64,000 nucleotides of DNA from Episyrphus balteatus (lineage: Eukaryota; Arthropoda; Insecta; Diptera; Syrphidae), in contig NC_079137.1 in NCBI RefSeq assembly GCF_945859705.1, forward strand, positions 70,082,277-70,146,276, read 5' to 3'. The position numbers and the translations under genes were made by a program. This document shows positions 33,813 through 45,300 of the stretch, piece by piece (within the stretch, counting starts at the first letter, position 1; each line of letters opens with the position of its first letter). A model generated the notes under the pieces. That model saw only the letters and a program-made list of their open reading frames with translations. It did not search any database and had not been told where the DNA came from.

Positions 33813-36800
33813 ATGTTTGTATTATGCAAGTCCACCCGTTTATTTTATTAGAGGGTCCAAATTGGCGAACTAATCAGACTAGGCTCGTCCGTTGAGTTCA
33901 GTTCGTTGGACCACATTAGCATTATTACCTTGAGAGTCGTGAATCTTCTAACAAAATTTTGAGCAAATCGTGCTTATAGATTGACTAGAAAATGTAATAG
34001 ACTGTCATTTTTAGTACTTTATTTGATACGAGCATAATGAAGGTACTCGTACCTACAAATGTTGACGAATGTACTTAGAGTTCAATTTATCAAAACTATT
34101 TTCTTATATCCGTCAAAAAAATAACTTTTTTTTTTGTGGGTTATAATCTCCTTTCGTGGTACTTTCAGAAAGTTATCTGTTATTTCAACAAGTCTAAGTT
34201 TTCTGATCTTAAATCTAACTTTGTTTTTTCTTTTTTGAACACAAATTATGCTGGAGGTATCGTTTTTAAATTTTGAAGTATTGGGATAGGCCTAGTATGA
34301 GTTTGAAAAGCATTTTTTTTCTGATTTTCATATTTTTTCTGTGCCTTCCTTTGGACCTTGTACTTTGAAGTACTTTAGGTTGTATCAATGCCTTATTTTC
34401 TATTAAGAAAAATTTATTGAATGCAACGCACCTTAAATCTTTTCCAAAATCATTGGAACGAATGCTGCCAATTAATAGTGCAGTTGAATATTAAAAAAAA
34501 ACATGAAAAAAACTGAGCGTTTAATAAAAGTAGGTCTACTCTATTCACCGATTATTTATTTATTAGAGTTATTTAAAAAATACCAAGTGTAGCAATAACT
34601 TTTGATGTTAATTCTTTTAAAAAAGGACTTCTTAGATATAACTTAATTGAGCTCCAGTTTTTTTTGCTTACAACACTTTCCCATCAAAAACAAATTCGAA
34701 CCAATTTTTTATACAGTTTTGATAATTTGTTATTTTTCACAAAAAAAAAAAACAAAATACAAATTGCAAAAAAAATTGAATAAAATAAAAAATCATTTCT
34801 TTTTTTAACTCTCAATACTTCTTTGTAAAAAGGTACATCTTCTCAATATACTTAACACATATAAATCTTATATGTGTATTTTTTTTTTTAATTCGTATAT
34901 TTTATTTAATGATATTTTATTCTTATCCTTATATGTGTTTTTTTTTAAATTTAATTTTATTTATCATTTTGGTTCGAAAATTTTGCTAAAATGTATGCGT
35001 AATAAAAATGTATGATTTTTGCATTTTTTTTTTCTTCTTATTGTTTTAAAAAATATTTTTTTCTTTTTTTTGTTTTTTCTTATTTATTTAAATATGTTCT
35101 TTTCACGACATCGATTTGTGTTTAAAAATTATTTTTTTATACAATGTTTTTTTTTTTTTATTTTCGTATTGACAATGCCACAATTAACAAAGAAAAAAAT
35201 ATATATAAAAACATGGAAATATGTAAAAATAAATCAAATGAATAAAAATTATGTGTAACAAATAAACGAACTGTACAATGACATAAATTTGTATATAACT
35301 TTTTTTTTTTAATTTTACTTTTTCATGTGTAAAGTTTTTTAAAACTTTAGTTTTTTTTTTTAAATACTCATTTGATTTCTTTATATTTTTTTTATAGACA
35401 AATCACAGCCCATTCGTGGAATTTAATTAAAAAAAAAAAAAACTTAAAAATCATACATATTAAATACATTTCATATATAATTTATATATTTTTGTTTTTT
35501 TTTTTGCGTTTTTTTAGTAAAGAAAATGTTTTTTCTTGTTTGTTTCGGACCAATTTTTATAAAACAAAAATTAAAGCTGTTGAAAGTTTTTTTTTTTTCA
35601 TATTTTGTTTGAAGTTTGAATAAAATTTATTACACTTAAAATATTGCCAAAATCAATGCTTTTTTGTTCGGTAGTATTTTTTGTTTAAATGTTTAAACAA
35701 CATTTTCTTATTGGCTTAGTTTCTAACAAATAGTTTTTAAAAAGATTAAATTTTTTAAGTAGAATTTGACTAGAATTGTGTTTTATTTTTTAATTTGGTT
35801 TTTTCAAATTTTTGGATGTTTTATTTATCAGGGCATTATATAGTTTTTTTTTTGTTTTATTTTTAATTTTATTTATTTTTTTTTTCTAAATCTAAAAATT
35901 AAAATTGAGAAAAATTTGTATTATCATTTAGGCTTTTTTTTTTATTTTCTACTTTATACCTACGAACGCACAGATAAAAATTGTGTTACTTAGGGGGGAC
36001 TTTCATCCGCCTTATATACATATTTATATATATTGTTTTATACAAAAAAAATGTGGCTTGCATATAAAAATATATATAGATATATATATACAGAAATATT
36101 GTTTTTTTTTCGGGTTCCTATATGAGTCTGATTTTGAAGTGCAGAGGATGTTTTTTTTTTTAATTATTGAAAATGAAAAATAAATACGAATTAAAGAGAG
36201 ACAAAAAAAGTTATACACCCCTTGCGCTTAAAAATAAGCACACACCATTTTACCCAAGAAATGAATGAATTCAATGCTTCTACACGGCTCTACCTTTATT
36301 TTGTTTATAAACTAAATAATTTATATCTACAAGGTTTTGGTTTTTTTTATTTATTTATATTTATTTCAGTGAAATTTTTTTTCTTATTTATTTGGCTTAT
36401 TAGCTGTAGATTTCAATTTTTTTATTTTTTTTTAGTCAAAAATTGTTTTGTACATTTCTTTCTCTAATATTTTATTATTAATAATATAATAATAATTTTT
36501 TTTGTTTGTTTACATAACAAATACTAAAAAAGAAAAAATATTTAAACTTATTATTATTAAATATAATATATATATATTGTTTGACTAAAATGATAAGGAA
36601 CAAAATTATATAAATACTAATGGCATAATCATTATGCATTTTTGTTTTTTTTTTGTTATAAAAATACTAAAGATATTTTTTTTGGTTTAAATGTACCTAT
36701 ATATATGTATAGTAATATAATATAGTATATTTTTGTTTATAATTATAATGAATAATGTTTTGTTTTTGTTTGTTAGTGTAATATCTAATCATTTTTATGT

Positions 36801-38011
36801 TTACTTTACTTAAATTTAATAGTTAAGCATTTTCTCTCTTATCTTTTCTGTTTTTTTTTTTTTTAGTATATATGTTCATAATTTTTTTTTAATAATTATG
36901 TTTTTTTTTTATTAAATTTAATTTGAAATTAAATCTAACTAGATTTATTTTTCTTGCGATTAAAAATTTAACAACAGATTAGTAAAAATTCTTAAATCAA
37001 CGACTTTTTTTTTATTTTGAAACAAAAAACAAAAAACTATTTAAATAAATGTTACAACATTAAGGTAAATTCGAATTGTTATGTTTTTTTTTTCTTTTTC
37101 CTTCTTTTACTTCTTCCTTGCTTATTTTTATTTATATCCTTCAATATATATTATAATATAATATATATTAATATATATATTTATTATATATTTTTTTTTA
37201 TAATAATAATGTAGCTTCCAAATTATGCTTGATGAAAGTGAATTTTTTTTTTTATTTTGGTTTTATAATACAAGTTTTTATATTTTCATGTTTTTTTTTT
37301 TTTTTAAGATTTTTGTTTATATAAATATTTAAAGATATATTAAATTCCTTCAAATTCCCACGTGTTTTTTTTTTTTGTTAAATTATTTTTTTTTTTAATA
37401 TTTTTTCTTATATTTTTTTTTGTATAAAAATTGTTTGAAAACCCCAGATCATATTGGTCGCTCTCCAGTCAGTGTATAATATATATATATATTTTTTATA
37501 CAATATAATATTGTTTTTTTATTTTTTTTTAATTTTTGGTTTTTTTGTTTTTATAATCATAATTATCATTAATTAAAATACGCTAACAAATGATTTTTTT
37601 AAAGTTTTTTTTGCTGTTGTTCAAATTGTGTGTTTTTATTTTTATAAATTTAAATACGATATTTGGCAAATTTTTCTATTTTTTATTATATCAAATCGAG
37701 TTTTTTTTTGGTTTGTTTTTTATTGAATTTTCCATTCCGGAGGCTCATCTGTAATGAAAAATAATACAATAAATTGTAAAAAATAGTGTTAAAATTTTAT
37801 TTATTTATATAAATATAAACTTTAAAAATTTTAATAATACTCATGGTGAAGTTCAATCTATCTGTTTCATTCTATTATAACACTCTAAAACTCTATGCAG
37901 CAAAAAAAAAAAAAAAACACACACACCTAACAACTAATGAACATGGCTAATACTAGTGCTTTTTCTCACCGCTGTATACAGATCGAACAGATCATTTGTG
38001 TCGGGATTTTG

Positions 38012-38051
38012 AACACCGGTAATGCATTTTGAATTCACCAATTCCCAATAA
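38012..38051. repeat. Diverged end of the 5623-5840 MITE family
   Basis: ACACCGGTAATGCATTTTGA followed by CACCAATTCCCAAT parallels CCACCGGTAGCGCATTTCAA and CTAATCGCCAAT at the end of that MITE. The other end was not found. Confidence 0.4.
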
Positions 38052-38261
38052 AATACGAATATGGCAAAAATTTGCCCAAATTACTGGCAAGCTGTAAATT
38101 GTCACCCGAGTAAATAGAGCATAATTGATGAGTACAAGATTAGAAAAGGTGCTCTAAGAATAAAATACGGCAACTCGTTTTCTTTTCTAATCGACTTTAA
38201 CACTACCTACTGTTTGTAACTTTAAATGTCAAAAATGGCAATTTGACCAGTCCAAATTTAG

Positions 38262-38590
38262 CTGCTGCACACCGAGTAAAAATAGAAATTGAACTTTTAA
38301 AGAAAAAAATCTTAACCACCGCACCACAGCTGCACCACTGCCGTTTGGCGGAAAATTTGGGCGCACCACCGCCGCACCATGACTGCACCACGTCCGCACC
38401 ATTTCATTTTGTATGAAAAATTCGCTGCACCATGATATATAATTTTGGATTAATGGTGCGGCGATTAAGAAATTTCTGATATATGTGCGCACGTGGCGCA
38501 GCGGTGGTGCAACGGTAAAAAAGTGGTGCAGACGTGGTGCAGCGGTTGTGCGGAGGAATTCCATTTTTATTCGGGACTCAAATGCACTGA
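38262..38590. mobile_element. GC-rich MITE with GTGGTGC tandem words
   Basis: Ends CCGAGTAAAAATAGAA and (from the right) CCGAATAAAAATGGAA are inverted. The interior is packed with GTGGTGCaGCGGT-like units in both orientations (about ten GCACCA/TGGTGC words), giving long spurious frames. It lies just downstream of the Bruno stop codon, so it would be in the 3' UTR. Confidence 0.6.
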
Positions 38591-39268
38591 AAGAGTTATC
38601 AACACCATTTTGGTCATTAATTTATTCTAAAGGAGTTATTTGATAAGAACTAAAACTACACCTTTGGAATAAAACAAAAATGGGAATTTTTAATCATCAC
38701 ATTAATGAAAGTTTTTTTTTAAATTTATGCATAAAAATTGTGATCCTATGTTATTATTTTATGTATGTTATTTTTTGACAGCTAACCAATCAGTGATCTT
38801 AAACTTGACTTATTTTTTGGTCCTTAACTTTTGTGAACCAGCCCCTTGTTTCGCAAATGTCAAAAATGATCCACACTTCTAAAACAATTTTTAATGTTGA
38901 TGAAAATCCTTAATTTCTTATCCTTATTTTAAATTCTTAAGGCTTTTTCTTATAAAAGCTTAATTCTAGGAACAGTAAATCCTTGATTTCTTAATCTTGA
39001 AGTTATTTTTTTAAAGAAAAAATAAAGATATCTTTTTTAAATCCAATCATGTCATTCTTCTTTGATTTTCTGTCTTTAACCTACCTACGTATCTATCTTT
39101 ATTCTAAATCCTTTGACATTTTTTTTTTACAAAATTCCATACACTAATGTAGATGTCACCCCTTGGCTTAAATTTAAATATTAGAATACCTAAAAAAAAA
39201 AATAAAAAAGAAAAATGTATCAAATTCTTACCTGGCATTTCTTTCTTCACTTTCGAGAACTCGTGTTG

Positions 39269-39396
39269 TTAATAGGGTCGACTAGCATCTTTTGGCCGCT
39301 TCAATTGAACTTTCAGTCTTTTCATGCCAATCTGAAAGCCATTCATTGCTTGAATGGCAGCTTGAGCACTGGCAGGATTATCAAATGATACAAATC
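39269..39396 (-). CDS. bru3: bru3 last coding exon (C-terminal half of RRM3)
   Basis: Begins inside the Gly codon of KCF-G-FVSFDN and encodes FVSFDNPASAQAAIQAMNGF through QLKRPKDASRPY, then TAA (39271-39269). It holds the RNP1 octamer end and the final helix of RRM3. The acceptor is TTTCTGTAG. Confidence 0.92.
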
Positions 39397-42300
39397 CTAC
39401 AGAAAAAGGACAAAAAAAAAAATAGAACGGAAATAATATATTATTATAAAGGATATGTATAAGGGTAAATAAAATATATTGAATGTGGTGTGTATGATGG
39501 GTGCACATTTAAATCACATTTATCTTTACACCAGAAGGTCAAAAAAAAAAAAGAGGAAAAGAAAGGCCAAGAAAAGAAAGTTGATATCCATATTGTTGTC
39601 AATAGAAAGATTGAAGATTATGTAATAATATACATATAATCAGACCTTGTATATAAATAGACAAAACGGACTCATACACACACACACGCAGAAAGTTTGT
39701 TAAATTTATTAAGTTAACTTACCAAAACATTTACTCTGATTTGTAGCACGATCGATGAAAACTTTCGAACTGATTACATTACCAAATGGCAGGAACATCT
39801 GCATTAGTTCGGCATCACCAAATTCTTGTGGTAGATGGTAGATAAACAAATTACAACCCTCTGGGCCAGAAATTGAACATCCTGGGAACATCAGGAAATC
39901 TAAAATGAAGCATACAAGGAAAAAAAAAGGGTTTATCGTCAATTGTTGGGGTTTTTTTGATGTTTTTTTTTCTGAAAATTGCAGTAGTAGTCATATGAAG
40001 AGATTTATTTTTGATCCTTTTATTGATTTTTGTTTTCGGTCGAAGGAGATAATTTGTTTATTACACAAGGTCCAGCGGTTGTGATAGATTTTGAGTTTTT
40101 TTTTACTTGGTTGATTTTAAAATTCTATTCTTCGAAAGAATACACAAGGCTACAAGATTTTTGGTGCCAAGACTAAGATATACTTTTCTATAGGGGTCAA
40201 AATCATGGAGGTGGAAAATTTGATGTCCAGGCATTTTTTTAATCAAAATAACATTTATTTAAAGTTTTTTTCTCATTTACCAATTAAATTTATTTTATTT
40301 AAATTTCTTTTTTATTCCATTTTATATACCCAAAAACAGCGTTCCCGGACATGTCCATAACTCAAAAACTGACTTAAAAACACATTAAAGTCAATTATTT
40401 TTAAGTATTTCTTTTCTAAATACTACATATACACAATACTTTTTATAAATTGGTACATCTCTAACAAAAAAATTAAGTTTTGTTATTTTTTATAAAAGTT
40501 GTCCCAAGAAAAATGATGCATAAAAGCAACATTGCTTAATGTATCAATATTTTAATCATCTAACTTACAAATTCTGCTGGAAGCAGTTTTTAAAGTTGAT
40601 TTTATATAGATTTATCATTCCACGCTTATTTTTATGGATAAATATATAAAATATATGTAAGAAGTTAGTTTTAATTTCATTATTAAGTAGCGTACATCAA
40701 TCAACCGTCATTCCGGGAACGCTTGTTTTGGGGTATAGTTAGATTGAAATTTTAATTTTTTTCGTGATATTATGATCGAATATCGAGGCCACTGTAATAT
40801 AATCTCAAAAATATTTCGTTTAACTTTGTGACATAAAAAATAAAAATAAATTAAGGTCAAAACGTCATTTCCGGGAACGCTCTTAGAATCTGAATAAATA
40901 ATGCAGTCTAACACTCATAATTTTGCATTTTTTGGGTATTTTTATTCAGGAGTCTATCTAAGTATGGCTGTAATATACACTTTTATCAAAAAAGTTACAA
41001 GAAAACAAAAGAAAAAGTTACTTATGGCCTGAGTGTTTCGGACGTGCATAAAAGCATTTTTTTTGTAGAAATCGGTCTCTGTCCCAAGAAATAAAGTAAT
41101 ATTTCATTTATTTATGACCTACTACCTTAATATAATAGTATATCATTCAAATTGATACTATTTCTAGACCCCTAAAGTCGTTTTTAAGAGATTACCATCA
41201 TTTCCGGGAACGTTTTTCTAGTACTAATTTTTGGGGTTTTGCGGTAAATTGGAAAATATACATTTTTGTGCTCTGCCCGTTCATGAACCGACAAATTATG
41301 GCTTAAGCGAACATTTAAGCATGAAATTTTTATCATAAAACAAAGTTGATTTTTTAAGAATTCGGTCATTGAAATTTCCCACCTCCATGATTTTGACCCA
41401 TAGGTTTTTGATGTGCTGAACGTCAATCTGAAGTCAGATATATCCTATCAGCTCCCAGTTTTGAAATATTACAGTTTGAAGATGCAAAAAACTACTTTTG
41501 AGGTTATGCTTTTATGTGAAGATATTTTTTTCTTAATATAAATTATAACGGTTTCTTTAGGACTATTTTCCTTCTTTCAAGATCTTTTTAAATCCTTTCG
41601 ATATCTTTTTTATTGTTCGAGATATCATCAGCTTTTTGGCTTATTGTAAGGTATCAAACAGATATCACGTTTTCGTCTCCTTTTTGATAAATTAACCCAA
41701 ACACACTTACTTCATTATAATAATAAAAAAGATATTTCAATGATTTAAACAGCTCTTGATATATAGTTTTTGTAGAAACCGTTATGATTTATATTTTTAA
41801 AAATTTCTTAAATTTAGGCATAGCATCAAAAGTGGTAAACAATTTTTGTTTTGCATTTTCTAACGTCAATATTTTAAGAAAGGAAGCTGATAGGATATTT
41901 TTAACTTCGGATTCGAGTTTAGCACACCGAAAACCTTCAGAAAAGTATATTTTGGTTCATTTAGGAAAAATCTTGAGAAGTTTCAAAAGTTTACTGAAAC
42001 GACCTTTTAGAGCACTAAAAAATAATTAGCTGATGCGCTGACGGGCCTTAATGTACTGCGCAGACTCAGAAGAGGAGTAGATACTAGATTTTCGATTCTT
42101 ATCGTTGAGTAAATTATTCAGCAATTAAACAATTTTAAAATTGTATACAAATAACTTAATATAATCTCTTTTTTTTAGTTTAAAATGAGTTGAATTTATT
42201 TCTTCCTTACTAATTTATGAGCAGACAAATGCTTTGGTTTCAAAAATACATGACTAAAAAAAAATCCTGAAAATGAAATTTTTCATAAAAAAAAATTCAT

Positions 42301-45300
42301 TTCATAGAACCAAATTCAAAATGTCTCTTTTTTACGAAAAGACAAGAATTTAGGACAGTGATTCCATAATATCTTTTAAAGTAAAAATTAATTAAAAAAA
42401 AAGATTTTTTTGACTTAAGAAAAAAAATATCTAAAACTGGTAAAAATTTTACAAATTTAAACATATTGCACATGGATGAAGGTCTAAAAAAGCGTGTTGT
42501 TTGCTTTGTTTGATTGTGCAGTTTGATATTTATGAGATTATATGATAACAACTTCTCATTGAAACTTGGAGCTTCAAACTGATTAAGAACCAAATTTTGC
42601 ACCATACTGGACCTTGAAGAATATTTTTTTTTTGTTTATATCAGTATAAAAAGAAATAACTTATGTAAATAGAAAATAAATTTTAACAAAAATAAAAATC
42701 ATACAAAAAAAAAATTAATATTAAAAGAAAAAAATATTTATAAAAAAAAAGAATTTACTAAAATATTACCTAGAGAGCTAACATAAATAAAAAATATTTT
42801 TTATTTTCTTTTAACTTTATTAAAATATGTTTTTTTTTTATATTTACAAAATAATAAAATATGTAATATTTAGGCGTGCATATTTTTTTTGTATCAATAT
42901 TTTTTTGAGGAGAACAAAAAAATACATTTATAGCTACATAACATATATATAAATATAACATAGAATATTTATATAAATATTTATATTTTATTATATATTG
43001 ATTATTTTAAAATCCAACAAAAAATAAAATATTTAGGGAATTAGGGAGCAAAAAAGTTTAACAACGCATGCATTAAACATTAAACGTAAATCCAACAAAA
43101 AAAAAAAAACAATAACACAAAATGCGTTCATTTTAAATTGGTTTTTTATTATATGACTCAAAAGAACGAAATGATGGTGGTTTAAGGTTAAGGTATGCTC
43201 TGCCTTAGGTTAAATGCAATAAAAAAGTCAAGTTTAAATAAAGGCGTTCGTGTTTTCTTTTTTTTTTATTACCATAATAAATCGCCTTTCATTTTGTGAT
43301 TTTGGGAAATAAAATCTTCTTAATCTCAATCGTATAAAAAGGGTAACATCCGTTTAAAGGCCATGGCAACAGTCTACACAAACCTTAATGTGTATTTTTT
43401 TTTTTTTTCAAACCAACCCTTTTTATGTTTCAGTTTTGTGTTAATTTCAATTTTATGTTTGCTAAAATGAATTGTACCAAAAACAAAAACAAACATATAT
43501 ATTATTTTCGTTTTTTTATGGGTTTTAATATTTTTTGTGTTGTAAAATAGAATTTTATTACAAAATAATCACCACCATTTCGACTGAGAGAGGCATATAA
43601 TTTATAGTTTAAACATAAATTTAGCGTACAATTTTGCCAAACTAAATTAATTTTTTTATTTATAAGTATATTTAACAGAAAAACACAAAATTATTTATAT
43701 ATAGTATTTTCATTTGTTTTATTTTACTGCTTTTTTTTAACTTATTATGTTGTCCTGTATTTAATTTTGCTAATACAGATTTTTGTTTTGTTTTTACTTT
43801 TACATATGTCTTACCTTCTCTTTGAGACGGTGCAACCGCAGCTATTGGTGCTGGTATAGCTTGTGGAAATTGTCCATAAACGGCTGGATATGCTGCATTA
43901 TAAATAATTTGTTCACATAGTCAAAAACACATTAAGGAGACATCACAACGTAAATAACATTTATTTTTAAAATTTAAAAATAAAAGTAAGTATTTTTATT
44001 TAAAAAAAAATATATATTTATGTAATTAAATAAAAACAAAATTAAAATTAAAATATTTTTTAGGCGAGTATGTTTTATATACAAATGTGATTGCTTAGCA
44101 TAAGCTACAGAAAATAATAATAAAAAAAAATTAAATTTAAATAAATATCACTTAAATTTTTAAATAATATTTTTAGAGACTTGAAAATAATGCTCAAGGA
44201 ATCGAGCAGATAAAAATCAGAGGTATTTTAATTTACGTAAATTTTGTATAAAAAATCACTATAAAGCAAGTTCCTAGCAAATTTCAAGTAACTTTTGAAT
44301 TATTTGTAATGCAACAAGAATTTTTAAATTTCCTTTCACTCCTTCTTTTTTATTGTTTTCTTTTTTTTAATGTTTTCAAAAAAGTTGTGTATTTTATTAA
44401 CAACATTTATGTAAATTAAGATCACACATACTATTTTTTTTATAATAAAAACAGATAACAATGATAGATAGTAAGTTTGTTGCATTTCTTATTTTTTTTT
44501 TATATTTTTCTAATTAAAAAAATATTTATTCCAATTTAAGATTTACAACAAACTTAATAAATAAGACATAAACATCGAACAAAAATGCACACAAAAAAGA
44601 TTTGACATTAAACACTTAAACAATTGAAGCATTAAATTTTTTTTTTTTTTTAACTCTTCTAAGAAAGTCATTTAATTTCATTAAGAAATGAAATCAAGAA
44701 GAATTTTTTTAATAACTTTTCCTAGCTTAAAAAAAAAATTGTAAAATAAAATATTATACAATAAACACCAATAAATATGAATTTGTATTTAATTTATTTT
44801 TTTTTTTTAAACACAAAACACTTAATTCTACAATCTAAATTAAAAAAAAAACTTGATTTATGATTTATATAAAAAACATTTAAAATAAACTAAACTTAAA
44901 AATAAAAAAAAATGTTATATGCAATGAGGAACGAAAAAAAAAATAAAAAAAAAAAATAAATTATATCAAACCAAAAACTATGAGAACAAAAAATATAGAA
45001 AAATAAACTATAAAAAGGGGGATAGAAAAAATTACTTTGAGAGTTTTTAAATGCCTTATAAATATTTTAAAAAATTATCCTATCACTAATTTTTTTTATA
45101 ATTATATTTTTTTTTTTTTTGGGAAAATATATTATAAAAAAAAATTATAACTTACCGACACCAGGATATGGTTGCATGCCAGGATATGAGGCATGTTGCA
45201 GTGACGCTTCACCATTAGGTAAACCTTGTGGGGGAATTGATAAATGCAACGCATCTGGAAAACATAAATATTCTTGCTGCAATATTCCGTTGTCTATAAA

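Larger units (their letters stand above)
19791..37750 (-). other. 18-kb T-rich tract, candidate extended 3' UTR or 3' flank of the Bruno gene
   Basis: There is no coding frame of note. The + strand is dominated by T-runs and TTTATT words, so the Bruno sense strand is A-rich with many AATAAA signals. The introns of the same gene (for example 42.6-45.1 kb) have the opposite skew, A-runs on the + strand. Pumilio-type sites (TGTAnATA on the sense strand) occur at 22441-22448, 24726-24733, 24791-24798, 27282-27289 and 36013-36020. Islands of balanced composition (22.86-23.5, 25.2-26.7, 28.2-29.4, 32.2-34.7 kb) hold repeats. The UTR interpretation is inference. It could equally be intergenic low-complexity DNA. 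Confidence 0.4.
39900..43814 (-). other. bru3 intron with two fold-back elements
   Basis: A 3.9-kb intron holding the insertions at 40194-41399 and 41403-41935. The remainder (42.0-43.8 kb) is A-run-rich on the + strand, with no gene. Confidence 0.8.

Noticed and set aside
19791..37214. Many frames rich in Phe, Ile, Tyr and Leu, some resembling membrane proteins
   Set aside because: They are translations of T-rich low-complexity DNA, with no conserved motif and codon content dictated by composition.
38203..38564. Long overlapping minus-strand frames rich in His, Trp and Cys
   Set aside because: They arise from GTGGTGC-type tandem units inside a repeat with inverted ends. Both frames read the same repetitive DNA and show no protein motif.
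40194..41399. TTAA-type piggyBac or TA-type mariner classification
   Set aside because: The duplication is ATAG, and the ends (GGGTCAAAATC) match neither family.
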